64,000 bases of DNA from Bacteroidota bacterium (lineage in GTDB: Bacteria; Bacteroidota; Bacteroidia; Bacteroidales; DTGW01), in contig JAKPQD010000143.1 of NCBI GenBank assembly GCA_029572965.1, positions 89,270 to 153,269 on the forward strand, written 5' to 3'. Positions 1-8,875 of the stretch are shown in pieces. Every line of letters begins with the position of its first letter. Position 1 is the stretch's first letter. A model generated the notes under the pieces. The model saw nothing but the letters and a program-made list of their open reading frames with translations. It made no database searches and was not told where the DNA came from. The position numbers were made by a program, and so were the translations under genes.

Positions 1-325
1 CAGCACCTTTATCACGCTGAAAATTAACAGCCATGCGGGCAATTTCGCGTTTTACAAGTTCGTCTTCAGGCGTAAGGTCTTCAATGGCCTCTTTTGCCTT
101 AGGTGCAGAAACTCTGCTTTTGATTACCTCAATAACACGGTATGTATGAACAACAGGAGGTTTACGGACGATAATCACTTCGCCTTCTTTGACTATATGC
201 GAAGGCTTGACCTCTGTGCCATTGATAAGAACACGGCCTTTTTGGCACTCTTCAGCGGCAATGGAGCGGGTTTTGTATATGCGTACAGCCCAAAGAAATT
301 TGTCTATCCTGACTCTCTCGTCCAT
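1..325 (-). CDS. S4-domain RNA-binding protein, HslR/Hsp15-like, 3' end outside window
   Basis: Reading the minus strand from the ATG at 325 gives an open frame of 108 codons that runs off the window edge. It starts MDERVRIDKFLWAVRIYKTR and continues with an S4 fold (roughly residues 4-50; 'EECQKGRVLINGTEVKPSH') then a basic tail. This is the pattern of Hsp15/HslR, which binds 50S subunits carrying stalled nascent chains. The family is about 120-140 residues, so little is missing. Only 12 nt separate it from the upstream ppnP gene, so the two are probably cotranscribed. The true C-terminus is not visible. Confidence 0.88.
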   Translation of the reverse strand, partial: MDERVRIDKFLWAVRIYKTRSIAAEECQKGRVLINGTEVKPSHIVKEGEVIIVRKPPVVHTYRVIEVIKSRVSAPKAKEAIEDLTPEDELVKREIARMAVNFQRDKGA

Positions 326-337
326 AACCGGAGCACT

Positions 338-619
338 TTATTTATACAAGCAAAGGTAAGGAGTATCCTGGTCGCATTTAACTTTAAACTTTGAATCTTT
401 AGCAACAACAAATGATTCAAACTTTTTATATGTTTTCCACTCAGTTTCTCCGGCTTGTTTCACTTGCATCACCCCGGCAATTACTGTCATTACTTCAACA
501 GTTGAAGTGCCAAATTCGTACTCGCCAGCAGCAATAACACCTATAGTTGTTCTGCCTTCTACAGTTTCGCAGCCTAAAGAAGCTACTTTTCCACCAAAAT
601 ATTCGTTTGCTTTAAACAT
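338..619 (-). CDS. ppnP: Pyrimidine/purine nucleoside phosphorylase PpnP (DUF1255)
   Basis: Small single-domain cupin of about 93 residues. Family features are MFKANEYFGGKVASLG at the N-terminus, then 'TIGVIAAGEYEFGTSTVE' and 'VVAKDSKFKVK'. PpnP phosphorolyses several nucleosides to free base and ribose-1-phosphate, in the cytoplasm. The frame is open six codons further up (637), but homologous proteins start at the MFKANEYF methionine, so I place the start at 619. No clear Shine-Dalgarno sequence precedes it, which is normal in Bacteroidota. It is followed at 12 nt by the S4-domain gene. Confidence 0.9.
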   Translation of the reverse strand: MFKANEYFGGKVASLGCETVEGRTTIGVIAAGEYEFGTSTVEVMTVIAGVMQVKQAGETEWKTYKKFESFVVAKDSKFKVKCDQDTPYLCLYK

Positions 620-746
620 GTTTTTATTTTTTTGCAAAAGTAGCCGATATATACTAAAGTTTCAATGAATGGCGTAATTAATCTTTTACATAAATATTCA
701 TTTACATCAAAGGTTAAAAATTTTTACCATCAAAAATTTTATTATG

Positions 747-754
747 TACCTTTG
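747..754 (+). promoter_or_regulatory. Bacteroidota -7 element TACCTTTG that overlaps the first possible ATG of the next gene
   Basis: TACCTTTG fits the Bacteroidota -7 consensus TAnnTTTG. It lies on top of the most upstream ATG of the GT51 frame (744), so translation probably starts later. I see no clean TTG -33 element at the expected distance, so this is moderate evidence. Confidence 0.45.
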
Positions 755-779
755 TTCCGTTTTTTTAAAATTTAAACCA

Positions 780-2711
780 TTGAAAAACAGAGTTATAGTG
801 ATAGTGGGTATTTTTGCAATACTCATGATTTCATTTTTTGTTGTGCGTAAGCCAATTGCTAATTATGCTTTAAGTAAAGTCCACGATAAAATTGAGTCGC
901 GGTTGCACCTAAACTTTAAAGTTGAAAAAGCTGAGTTCAAAGGTTTGCTGGCTCTTAAGTTGTCTAATGTTTCTATCACTGATTCATTAATGGATACAAC
1001 GTTGTATGCCAATGAAATACTTGTGCGCCCTAAGATTTGGTATTTGTTTACAGGAAAACTCAGGCTTAGAGAGCTTCATATCAATCAATCTTACATTAAC
1101 ATTGATAGCAGTATTGTCTCCTCTGTATTAAAGCATAAAAAGGATGAAAAAACAGACACTTTAGTTGTTGAGGTAAACTATAAGAAAACAGTGGAGCGGA
1201 TTTTCGGGACTTTGTTTTCTCTTATACCTAAAAAAGTGGTTATTTCAGATTGTCGAATAACGATTTTGCCCAAGAAAATCACTGTTTCAGTTCCTGTGTT
1301 TACCATAGTCAAAGACAAAATGCAGGGAAACATTTCAGTTAATGATGATGTTTTAAAAAACTATTTCAGTATTCATGGAGAAATGGATAGCCATTGGGTT
1401 AGCTTTAGGCTTTTTAATGACAGTATTGAAGCTGATCATAAGAAAGTGACAGAAATGAATGACCGTTGGGGCATGGGGTTGATGTTTGATAGTATAACTT
1501 CGCTATTGCATTACAATGGTGTACAGGATGGTCGGGCCGAGGTAGTTTCAGAATTTAGCCTGTTCAACTTTTCTGTATTTCATAAAAAGCTTTCACCTGT
1601 GCCTGTTTCGTTTAGAAAACTTCAGATGAGTTTTGATTTTAAGGCTTCCGAACAGACATTATTTATAGATAGCTCGTCAGTTATCAGTTTTAACGGGTTT
1701 ACTTTTTCTCCTTTCGTAAAATATTCTCGTACAGACCATAAATACCTTGAGCTGGGGGTGAAAAATATGGAATTCTGTGCTGATAGTTTTTTCAGGGCTT
1801 TACCAGAAGGATTGTTTGAGAACATTAGGGATATAAAGGCTGAGGGGAAATTAGCTTACAGGTTGAAGGTCAATATTATCTTAGATACTCCTGACAGTGT
1901 AAAAGTATTGTCAGATTTGGAAAGTAAAAAATTTAGGATTGTTCGTTATGGGAATGCTAACTTCTCGATGCTGAACGATACGTTCCATTATACATTTTAC
2001 GATCATGGGGTTCCTACATATTCGATGCTTGTTGGACAAGGTATTGGTGATTATACTCGGCTTGACCAAATAAGTGACTTTTTGAAATATGCTGTTCTTA
2101 CATCTGAGGATGGCGGGTTCTTTTATCATCGTGGGTTCAATGTAGATGCCATTCAAGAGGCTATTGCTGAAAACATTAAAAAGAAACGTTTTGTTCGTGG
2201 GGCAAGTACCATTAGCATGCAGCTGGTTAAGAATGTTTTTCTGACCCGCAATAAAAACATTTCCCGCAAGCTTGAGGAAATAATGATTGTTTGGATGATT
2301 GAAAACCTGCACCTCGTGTCAAAAGAGAAAATGTTTGAGGTATATCTCAATATTATCGAGTGGGGACCGGGAGTGTTTGGCATTAAGCAGGCGGCCAATT
2401 ATTACTTTAGCAAAAAGCCTTCAGAGCTAACACTTGAAGAAAGTATCTTTTTGGCAGCTATTATCCCTTCTCCTAAAGCTTTCAAATATTGTTTTGATGA
2501 AAATAAACAGTTAAAAAGCTGTTACGATGGTTATTATAAGATGTTAAGCAACATTATGCTAAGCCGTAACCAGATTACTGTTACCGATACAGCCGGGTTA
2601 AAAGCAAATGTAATACTGAAAGGCAGGGCTTTAGAAGCTTTGAAAAAAGACACAGCTATGGTTGTTGATTCTGTTGAAATTGATGAGCCTTTCATGTTTC
2701 TTACTGAATAA
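780..2711 (+). CDS. Membrane-anchored GT51 transglycosylase with a long AsmA-like N-terminal region
   Basis: About 643 residues if started at the TTG at 780. That start gives K-N-R followed at once by one hydrophobic anchor (about residues 4-24). An ATG at 744 is open too but sits in a probable promoter. About 400 residues of beta-rich sequence resembling AsmA/DUF748 ('KAEFKGLLALKLSNVSI') follow. The C-terminal third is a GT51 peptidoglycan glycosyltransferase: TSEDGGFFYHRGF (catalytic Glu near residue 443), RGASTISMQLVKN and NIIEWGPGVFGIKQAA (second Glu near 527). GT51 enzymes polymerise lipid II. No transpeptidase domain follows, so it is monofunctional in the manner of MtgA, but with an unusual N-terminal region. 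It ends at a hairpin shared with sod. Confidence 0.85.
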   Translation: MKNRVIVIVGIFAILMISFFVVRKPIANYALSKVHDKIESRLHLNFKVEKAEFKGLLALKLSNVSITDSLMDTTLYANEILVRPKIWYLFTGKLRLRELHINQSYINIDSSIVSSVLKHKKDEKTDTLVVEVNYKKTVERIFGTLFSLIPKKVVISDCRITILPKKITVSVPVFTIVKDKMQGNISVNDDVLKNYFSIHGEMDSHWVSFRLFNDSIEADHKKVTEMNDRWGMGLMFDSITSLLHYNGVQDGRAEVVSEFSLFNFSVFHKKLSPVPVSFRKLQMSFDFKASEQTLFIDSSSVISFNGFTFSPFVKYSRTDHKYLELGVKNMEFCADSFFRALPEGLFENIRDIKAEGKLAYRLKVNIILDTPDSVKVLSDLESKKFRIVRYGNANFSMLNDTFHYTFYDHGVPTYSMLVGQGIGDYTRLDQISDFLKYAVLTSEDGGFFYHRGFNVDAIQEAIAENIKKKRFVRGASTISMQLVKNVFLTRNKNISRKLEEIMIVWMIENLHLVSKEKMFEVYLNIIEWGPGVFGIKQAANYYFSKKPSELTLEESIFLAAIIPSPKAFKYCFDENKQLKSCYDGYYKMLSNIMLSRNQITVTDTAGLKANVILKGRALEALKKDTAMVVDSVEIDEPFMFLTE

Positions 2712-2716
2712 AAGAA

Positions 2717-2746
2717 AAGCCTGTCAAGTGCTGAGCTGACAGGCTT
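2717..2746. terminator. Hairpin terminator between the GT51 gene and sod
   Basis: AAGCCTGTCA pairs perfectly with TGACAGGCTT around a 10-nt loop. On the minus strand the stem is followed by a T-rich run (TTTTCTTTTATT), so it best serves sod. It lies between two convergent genes and may act in both directions. Confidence 0.8.
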
Positions 2747-2773
2747 CACAAAACAACATGATATAAACGAAAC

Positions 2774-3376
2774 TTATTCTTTAAACCTTTTAGCCACTTC
2801 GTTCCAGTTGATTACATTCCAGAAAGCAGCAATATAATCGGGTCTGCGGTTTTGATATTTCAGGTAGTAAGCATGTTCCCAAACATCCAATCCCAGAATT
2901 GGTTTGCCTTTTACATCAGCCACGTCCATCAACGGGTTGTCCTGATTGGGAGTTGATGTTACTGCCAGTGATCCATCTGCTTTTACAACCAGCCAGGCCC
3001 ACCCGCTTCCAAAACGCGTTGCGGCTGCATTTGACAGTTGTTCTTTGAATTTGTCAAAAGAACCAAATGTTTTGTTTATTGCATCGGCCAAATCTCCTTG
3101 GGGAACCCCGCCTCCATTGGGCGACATCACTTTCCAAAATAAGTTGTGGTTATAAAAACCTCCACCGTTATTCCGCACAGCTACAGGATAGGCTGATATG
3201 TTTTTAATAATTTCATCAATATTGTCCGGAGCCGAAGGAATTGCAGCCAATGCATTATTCAGGTTGTTGATATATGCCTGGTGGTGCTTGGTATGGTGTA
3301 TTTCCATCGTTAACGCATCGATATGCGGCTCAAGTGCATTGTATGCGTAGTCTAATTTAGGTAATTCGAATGCCAT
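2774..3376 (-). CDS. sodA: Superoxide dismutase, Fe/Mn family, Mn-type residues
   Basis: 200 residues, normal family length. Metal ligands are His27 (IHHTKHH), His77 (FYNHNLFW), Asp164 and His168 ([11 protein letters not shown]). The second-shell residues favour manganese: GGG precedes FYNH where Fe enzymes have Gln, and there is a Gln in the NQDNP motif (residues 144-148). Metal use cannot be settled from sequence, since cambialistic enzymes exist in this phylum. It dismutates superoxide in the cytoplasm. Monocistronic: it has its own terminator, and dxs lies upstream across a 215-bp gap. An imperfect TGTGT-N6-TCACA site lies at 3499-3514, too far away to assign with confidence. Confidence 0.96.
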   Translation of the reverse strand: MAFELPKLDYAYNALEPHIDALTMEIHHTKHHQAYINNLNNALAAIPSAPDNIDEIIKNISAYPVAVRNNGGGFYNHNLFWKVMSPNGGGVPQGDLADAINKTFGSFDKFKEQLSNAAATRFGSGWAWLVVKADGSLAVTSTPNQDNPLMDVADVKGKPILGLDVWEHAYYLKYQNRRPDYIAAFWNVINWNEVAKRFKE

Positions 3377-3591
3377 AGTATTTCATTTTTAAGTTTAACT
3401 TCTGTATTTATTAGTTAAACATGGGAAAATGAGTTTTGTTTAATTTAGATTAAATAAAAATAATAAATTTTAAAAAATGATACAATAACTTGAAAAACTG
3501 TGTGTTAATTCACAATAAATTTAAAGAGAGAATTTTTACAAAACGGTTTTAGAAATATTATTAACCTTTGGAGAATTAATCGAATCAACTT

Positions 3592-5493
3592 TTATATCAT
3601 CTCCAGCACCTTCCTTGCTATGCCTTCTGCATCAAAACCGCACAGATGGTGCAGCTCAGCTACAGTGCCATGCTCGATAAACTTATCGGGAACGCCCATA
3701 CGGACGATTTGTCCTTTGTATCCTTTTTCCATAGCGTATTCTATCACGGCAGAGCCAAATCCACCAACAATAGTGCCGTCTTCGATGGTTATTATTTTGC
3801 CAAAGCTTGAAAAAACTTCATCTAAGATATCTGTATCTATGGGTTTTACAAAACGCATGTCATAATGGGCGGGTTTAACCTGGTGTTCTGTCTCGAGCTT
3901 TTGAATAGCGCTTTGCACAAAGTTGCCCGGATGGCCAACAGATAAAATGGCTATTTTCTCTCCGTCAGAAACTTTTCGTCCTTTGCCAATAGCCATTTCA
4001 GTAAATGGTTGTATCCAGTCAACTGTTACACCTGCTCCACGAGGATATCGTATAGCAAAAGGCCCGTAGTTTTTATGCTGAGCGGTGTACATCATGTTGC
4101 GAAGCTCAACCTCATTCATTGGAGCTGCAATGATAATATTTGGGACACATCGCAAAAAGGCCATGTCAAACACTCCATGATGTGTAGCCCCGTCTTCGCC
4201 TACCAATCCGCCACGGTCAAAGCAGAAAACCACCTGTAGCCCTTGCAAAGCTACATCGTGTATTATCTGGTCGTAGGCCCTTTGGGCAAAAGATGAATAT
4301 ATGTTGCAAAAGGGGACAAGCCCTTGGGTAGCCATGCCGGCAGCAAAAGTAACGGCATGTTCTTCAGCAATGCCTACATCAAAGCAGCGATCGGGCATTT
4401 CCTGCATCATGATGTTGAGAGAGCATCCTGTGGGCATAGCTGGGGTGATGCCTACTATTTTTTTGTTTGTTTTGGCCAGTTCGAGAATGGTAAGGCCAAA
4501 AACATCCTGATATCGTGGCGGTTTATTTTTATTGTCCGAACTGGCCACTATTTCACCTGTTTCTTTGTTGAACTTTCCGGGGGCATGCCAAATGGTTTTG
4601 TTTTCCTCTGCAAACTTGTAGCCTTTACCTTTGGTGGTCATGATGTGCAATAGCTTTGGCCCGGGAATATCTTTCAGGTCAGAAAGTATATTGACCAACT
4701 GCCTGATGTTGTGCCCGTCAACAGGGCCAAAATAGCGAAAATGCAACGCTTCAAACAGGTTGCCCTGGTGCATCAGGATTGACTTCAGCCCATTCTCAAT
4801 TTTCTGGACAGCAGAGCGCGTTTTGGGGCCAAACTTATGTAAACGCCCCATGGCATTCCAGACGTCGGTTTTTATTTTGTTGTAAGTCTTGGAAATGGTG
4901 ATGTGCGTAAGGTAATCGTTCAAAGCCCCTACATTGGGGTCGATGGCCATGTTGTTGTCGTTGAGGATAACCAGAATATTGGAGTTTAGATGCCCGGCCT
5001 GGTTGAGGCCTTCAAAAGCCAGCCCTCCGGTAAGGCTTCCATCTCCAATAATGGCTACTGTCCGGCGGTCTTTATCATTGTTCATTTTAGCAGCAGTGGT
5101 TATGCCGAGAGCTGCTGATATTGAGGTAGAAGCATGTCCAACTCCGAATGCATCGTAAATACTTTCTTCACGTTTTGGAAATCCGCTTAATCCTCCCATT
5201 TTACGGTTAGTGTGAAAAATATCTTTTCGTCCTGTCAGTATTTTATGGGCATAGGCCTGATGACCTGTATCCCACACTATTTGGTCGTAAGGAGTATTGT
5301 AAATGTAATGCAGGGCAACGGCTAATTCAACAGCTCCAAGACTTGCACCAAAATGCCCGGGGTTGGTGCACATCTCATCAATGATAAACTCACGAAGTTC
5401 ATCACATAATGCATTGAGCTGTGTAACCTGAAGCTTTTTCAGGTCTGAGGGGAATTTTATTTGGTCGAGCAGCGGATATGGGCTGTTACTCAT
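3592..5493 (-). CDS. dxs: 1-deoxy-D-xylulose-5-phosphate synthase
   Basis: About 633 residues. Makes DXP from pyruvate and glyceraldehyde-3-phosphate, first step of the MEP isoprenoid pathway, with thiamine diphosphate as cofactor. The TPP-binding motif is GDGSLTGGLAFEGLNQAG...NDNNMAI; VGHAST lies before it, and the transketolase pyrimidine domain has GIAEEHAVTFAAGMA with the catalytic Glu. The C-terminal transketolase domain is complete. The frame is open to a TTG at 5514, but that codon lies in a TATCTTTG promoter element, so I use the ATG at 5493 (MSNSPYPLLDQIKFP). Monocistronic. Confidence 0.97.
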   Translation of the reverse strand: MSNSPYPLLDQIKFPSDLKKLQVTQLNALCDELREFIIDEMCTNPGHFGASLGAVELAVALHYIYNTPYDQIVWDTGHQAYAHKILTGRKDIFHTNRKMGGLSGFPKREESIYDAFGVGHASTSISAALGITTAAKMNNDKDRRTVAIIGDGSLTGGLAFEGLNQAGHLNSNILVILNDNNMAIDPNVGALNDYLTHITISKTYNKIKTDVWNAMGRLHKFGPKTRSAVQKIENGLKSILMHQGNLFEALHFRYFGPVDGHNIRQLVNILSDLKDIPGPKLLHIMTTKGKGYKFAEENKTIWHAPGKFNKETGEIVASSDNKNKPPRYQDVFGLTILELAKTNKKIVGITPAMPTGCSLNIMMQEMPDRCFDVGIAEEHAVTFAAGMATQGLVPFCNIYSSFAQRAYDQIIHDVALQGLQVVFCFDRGGLVGEDGATHHGVFDMAFLRCVPNIIIAAPMNEVELRNMMYTAQHKNYGPFAIRYPRGAGVTVDWIQPFTEMAIGKGRKVSDGEKIAILSVGHPGNFVQSAIQKLETEHQVKPAHYDMRFVKPIDTDILDEVFSSFGKIITIEDGTIVGGFGSAVIEYAMEKGYKGQIVRMGVPDKFIEHGTVAELHHLCGFDAEGIARKVLEMI

Positions 5494-5511
5494 CTTACAT
5501 TCAAAATTTTT

Positions 5512-5519
5512 CAAAGATA
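5512..5519 (-). promoter_or_regulatory. Bacteroidota -7 element TATCTTTG for dxs
   Basis: On the minus strand TATCTTTG fits TAnnTTTG and ends about 18 nt before the dxs ATG at 5493. It excludes the upstream TTG as the start codon. Confidence 0.55.
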
Positions 5520-5666
5520 AAAATTATATAACGAAAGTGTCACGCGTTTTCGTTTATTTTCCCTGCGCTTGTTGTTGGAAATGCAAAGCGTTAAGGGAAA
5601 GCATAAAGGCTGTATAGAAAAGCAAAAGCTTTGGCAAAAAAGTAAACGTAATTTGTTAAGTTCCTT

Positions 5667-5674
5667 TATCTTTG
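5667..5674 (+). promoter_or_regulatory. Bacteroidota -7 element TATCTTTG upstream of the 5700 gene
   Basis: TATCTTTG fits TAnnTTTG and leaves a leader of about 20 nt before the ATG at 5700. The -33 half is not clear. Confidence 0.5.
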
Positions 5675-5699
5675 GCCGAAACAATATAAAACAGAATAG

Positions 5700-6176
5700 A
5701 TGGAATTTAAAGAGTTGACAGAATCTGATGGCTGGAAAAAATTTGAAATAAAACTTGAGAAACTTGGAGCATTAGTACTTTTGGTGGGATTGATAGTGCA
5801 TTTACTGAATGTTAATCCCAACAGGCCAAATTACTTGCTGGTTGTTGGGCTTTCAACACTTACAATAGTTTATTTTTTCTGCGGTTTCAAAGAATTGAAA
5901 TCTACTGATTATGTATCCAGTATCTTTTTCAGGATTTATGGATGGGGACTGGCAATAACCTCTGTGTCGCTTATGTTTACTTTGATGCAATGGCCTATAC
6001 ACAAAAACAGCCTGCTTATTTCTATAGGGCTTTTGGCGGTATCGTTAATATTGGCATTGAAGTTTAGAAATGAGGAGAACAAGCAACAGATAAACTATAT
6101 TTTTTTTATCAGGATAGGTGTAGCCCTGGTTTTGGCAGGTGTGGTCTATTATACAAAGGTTATGGGCGCTTATTGA
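5700..6176 (+). CDS. Small multi-spanning membrane protein of unknown function
   Basis: 158 residues with four to five hydrophobic segments (about 22-38, 45-62, 76-95, 103-120 and 134-152) and short charged loops. The segment IYGWGLAITSVSLMF...MQWPIHKNSLLISIGLL resembles the YGWG...HWPG transmembrane hairpin of the gliding-motility protein GldL. The protein is much shorter than GldL, and no gld or por genes are near it, so I do not assign that function. A good -7 promoter element lies 26 nt upstream. It stands alone, convergent with the LytTR gene. Confidence 0.7.
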   Translation: MEFKELTESDGWKKFEIKLEKLGALVLLVGLIVHLLNVNPNRPNYLLVVGLSTLTIVYFFCGFKELKSTDYVSSIFFRIYGWGLAITSVSLMFTLMQWPIHKNSLLISIGLLAVSLILALKFRNEENKQQINYIFFIRIGVALVLAGVVYYTKVMGAY

Positions 6177-6251
6177 TAATTAAAACCGTAAAGAATACTG
6201 AGAATAAACACGGAGGGCTGTAGCGGGTGCAAAGTTGATAATTCTCTTAGT

Positions 6252-7001
6252 TTACTTATCCAACCAGTTTTTAAACTGTGTAGCCCGCAGTTTGCTTACA
6301 TAAATTTCTTTGTCCGAAGCAGGTTTGACTTGTATTTTCAGCTTTTGCCGGCCAAAGTTGTGGATCTTTTCAATACTTTCGACAGATAAAATAAATTGGC
6401 GGTTGGCCCTGAAAAACGCTTTGGCATTTAGTTCGTTTTCCAATTGGTCCAACGATTCGCTGATGATGTGGCGTTTGCCGCTTTTTGTAGTTAAAAAGGT
6501 AACGCCATCTTCCGATTCAAAATAGGCAACATCGTTAACCATAATAGGAATAAGGTTGTCGCCATGATAGACAAGAAAACGTTCACGATATTCTTTATTA
6601 ATAAAGTTTTTTAAAATGCTTTCGAAGTCTGTTGCCTGTTTTTCCTGGAGAATGGATTTATACTTGTTTAAACTTTCCTGCAGATCAGCTTGGTTTATAG
6701 GTTTGAGCAGGTAATCAATGCTGTAAAACTTGAAAGCATTGATGGCATACTCATCGTAAGCGGTAGTAAATATGATGGGGGTTTTGATTTTCAGTTGGCT
6801 AAATATCTTGAAACTCAAGTCATCGGCAAGCTGAATATCGCTCAGTATCAGGTCGGGTAGGGGATTAGTAGAAAACCATTCGATGCCTTCCTTCACGCTT
6901 TGAACAACGCCAACAATTTCGGCGTTTGCATCACATTCCTTTACCAGCTTCATCAACCGGCGTGAAGCCGGCGCTTCGTCTTCTATAATAAGTATCTTCA
7001 T
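6252..7001 (-). CDS. LytTR-family response regulator
   Basis: 249 residues. An N-terminal receiver domain (1-120) has the acidic pair (IEDE), the phospho-acceptor Asp in LILSDIQLAD, TTAYD and a conserved Lys in LLKPI. The C-terminal LytTR DNA-binding domain (about 145-247) includes 'FFRANRQFILSVESIEKI'. Such proteins bind direct repeats upstream of their targets. It lies 33 bp downstream of the LytS-type kinase gene and is surely its partner. Targets cannot be told from the sequence; the TonB receptor and the small membrane gene nearby are possible. Confidence 0.93.
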   Translation of the reverse strand: MKILIIEDEAPASRRLMKLVKECDANAEIVGVVQSVKEGIEWFSTNPLPDLILSDIQLADDLSFKIFSQLKIKTPIIFTTAYDEYAINAFKFYSIDYLLKPINQADLQESLNKYKSILQEKQATDFESILKNFINKEYRERFLVYHGDNLIPIMVNDVAYFESEDGVTFLTTKSGKRHIISESLDQLENELNAKAFFRANRQFILSVESIEKIHNFGRQKLKIQVKPASDKEIYVSKLRATQFKNWLDK

Positions 7002-7034
7002 TTGTTTACATTAACTCATTTTCAAATTTACTAG

Positions 7035-8096
7035 TTATCTCATTCCTTTTACCAGCGGCACTTTTACTGTAAACGCTGTTTCGGTATCTTCCACAATCAC
7101 TTCTTTATTGGCCAGGAATCGGTATCGCTCGTTGATATTGTGCAGGCCTACTTTGGTGGACGATGGCATGATGTTACGCTTTTGCTTGTTATTGCAGACA
7201 ATCAAAAACTCATCGCTGCAAACGATGTTGACTTCCAGTTTTTTTTGCACTGATATTTCGTTGTGTTTTACAGCATTTTCGATGAGCAGTTGAATGGTAA
7301 GTGGCAGTATATAATATGTTTGGTGATGTTCGCAAATGTCAAGGTTCACTATCAGGCTGTCTTCAAACCTCATCCGCAGCAAATTGATGTATGACTGGGT
7401 AAATTTGATTTCAGTCGGCAGGTCAACCCATGTTTCCTTTTGACTACTGAGCACATACCTGTAAACGACCGACAATTCCTGTATGTATGACACTGCTTTT
7501 TTGGAGTCTTCTTCAACTATAGCAGTGAGTGTGTTTAGCGAATTAAACAGAAAATGCGGGTTAAGCCTGCTGTTGAGGTTTTGAAACCGTGCTTCGGCGC
7601 TCTCCTTTTTGTATCGCTCATTTTCAAGGGCTGTATGGCTAAGTTTCAGAAATAGGTAAAAGCCTTCATAGATAACATTGATAAGGATTACAAACAGGAG
7701 GGTTGCAATAAAGAAATTTTTGAAATCAAAGCTGCTTGGGTCACAAAGGGTACCTGTTTTCTCGTATCCATAGCTATGGTTGAAATACATAAAAGAATAA
7801 TCTAATGAAATGGATATAGCGCAGGAGAGCAGGACTTGAAGTGCAAAACGAAGGTACTCGTGGTTTTTAGGGAAATGGCGCCTGAAAGAAAAAATGATGT
7901 ATCGAATGAGAAACCAAATAATTATAATGCCAACCAAGCCTGAAGCTAAATGATAAAAAAACAACTTGTTGAACACAAATGGATAAGGGGCAATAAACAA
8001 TGTTGCAATGACAGCAAATAAGGGTATTGCAATAAACTTAATCCGTTTCTCGACCTTGATAAATTCAGCTTCCAAGTGCTCTTCGCAAAACAACAT
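7035..8096 (-). CDS. Sensor histidine kinase, LytS/His_kinase (PF06580) type
   Basis: 353 residues. Four transmembrane segments in the N-terminal half (about 20-160) without a recognisable extracellular sensor domain. A short coiled region (ALENERYKKESAEARFQNL) leads to the phospho-acceptor motif LNSRLNPHFLFNSLNTL and an ATPase core containing LLIENAVKHNE and GLHNINERY. This kinase class always works with LytTR regulators; the regulator follows at 33 bp. A dispersed palindromic repeat (8135-8181) lies just upstream of the start. Confidence 0.93.
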   Translation of the reverse strand: MLFCEEHLEAEFIKVEKRIKFIAIPLFAVIATLFIAPYPFVFNKLFFYHLASGLVGIIIIWFLIRYIIFSFRRHFPKNHEYLRFALQVLLSCAISISLDYSFMYFNHSYGYEKTGTLCDPSSFDFKNFFIATLLFVILINVIYEGFYLFLKLSHTALENERYKKESAEARFQNLNSRLNPHFLFNSLNTLTAIVEEDSKKAVSYIQELSVVYRYVLSSQKETWVDLPTEIKFTQSYINLLRMRFEDSLIVNLDICEHHQTYYILPLTIQLLIENAVKHNEISVQKKLEVNIVCSDEFLIVCNNKQKRNIMPSSTKVGLHNINERYRFLANKEVIVEDTETAFTVKVPLVKGMR

Positions 8097-8134
8097 AATC
8101 TTTTCTTTAAGTAATAAATTTTGTCAGTTCTTTT

Positions 8135-8181
8135 CACCCCAAACCCCTAAAGGGGCTTTGTCCAAGTCCCCTTTAGAGGTA
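8135..8181. repeat. Dispersed palindromic repeat, CCCCTAAAGGGG type
   Basis: CCCCT-AA-AGGGG (8144-8155) is followed by a second related arm CCCCTTTAGAGG. Relatives of this repeat occur between other genes in the window (for example 32451-32526, 49045-49159, 63111-63140). Non-coding. Confidence 0.6.
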
Positions 8182-8223
8182 ATTACGTCTAAAAACAATG
8201 CCTTTCTTAATATTTACATCAAA

Positions 8224-8649
8224 TTAAAAATACTTTCTGGTCAGCATCAAAGGTATAATTATTATCAGCAATAACAGCAAGTTGAAAACAGCGTTGAGAT
8301 AAACCTTGTAATAGATAGAAATAATTTCATCTATTGGGAACCAGGCCAATACTGATATTAATAATGCCTTCCAGGCCCATAATTGTTGCTTTTTAAAGGC
8401 ATTGTTTATCACCATCAGCATCAACGTGCACCATGCTATCATAACAGCCCCGGTAAGCCCATAGATGAAGCCCTGAAAGTTCCTGGCTGCCATATCAGGC
8501 TCATTGCCTGAGCCCCAAAAAGGAGTATTGACAATGCTATTGAAAATAAAGCTGTCGCTTTGATTGAAAAAAGCCATATATGCCCCGGTGGCTATCATTG
8601 CAACCATTACAGCATTGAGCCAATTGTAGTAGAATTTGAAGTTTTTCAT
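8224..8649 (-). CDS. Four-helix membrane protein of unknown function
   Basis: 141 residues with four hydrophobic segments (about 9-27, 58-80, 90-107, 115-137). A polar loop after the first one contains NSIVNTPFWGSGNEPD. The C-terminus is a short basic stretch (TRKYF). I do not recognise a family with certainty. It sits between the kinase gene and the TonB receptor gene on the same strand, but repeats lie on both sides, so cotranscription is uncertain. Confidence 0.65.
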   Translation of the reverse strand: MKNFKFYYNWLNAVMVAMIATGAYMAFFNQSDSFIFNSIVNTPFWGSGNEPDMAARNFQGFIYGLTGAVMIAWCTLMLMVINNAFKKQQLWAWKALLISVLAWFPIDEIISIYYKVYLNAVFNLLLLLIIIIPLMLTRKYF

Positions 8650-8684
8650 TTTTTTTGTTTTTCATTTTTTTCAAGCTTTAAATT

Positions 8685-8813
8685 CCACCCCCTGCCCCCG
8701 CCAGCGGGGGATAGCTATTATTAGCTTTTATCTTAATTTGACAGATAGTTCTATTTAATAATAACAGATTAACAAGAATGATAACTGTCCCCCGCTGGCG
8801 GGGGTAGGGGTGG
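8685..8813. repeat. Inverted pair of GC-rich palindromic repeats
   Basis: CCACCCCCTGCCCCCGCCAG... at 8685-8713 and its near reverse complement ending TAGGGGTGGA at 8788-8813 flank 74 bp of AT-rich DNA. Each unit is also a palindrome around CCCCCGC-CA-GCGGGGG. The same inverted-pair arrangement occurs at 45735-45873, and a single unit at 40106-40143. Confidence 0.8.
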
Positions 8814-8875
8814 ATTTATCAACAAAGAACAAATATGTCATAACATTTTTGGTATCCGTAATTTGTCATCAGTCA

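Noticed and set aside
146..394. 82-codon plus-strand frame at the window start
   Set aside because: It is antisense to the S4-domain protein and to the end of ppnP.
3499..3514. CRP-type site TGTGT-N6-TCACA upstream of sod
   Set aside because: One half is imperfect and it is more than 120 bp from the gene; not enough to claim regulation.
4009..4653. Several plus-strand frames across dxs
   Set aside because: They are antisense to a well conserved gene and have no family features. The same holds for the frames opposite nifB, nifN, nifE, nifK, nifD and nifH.
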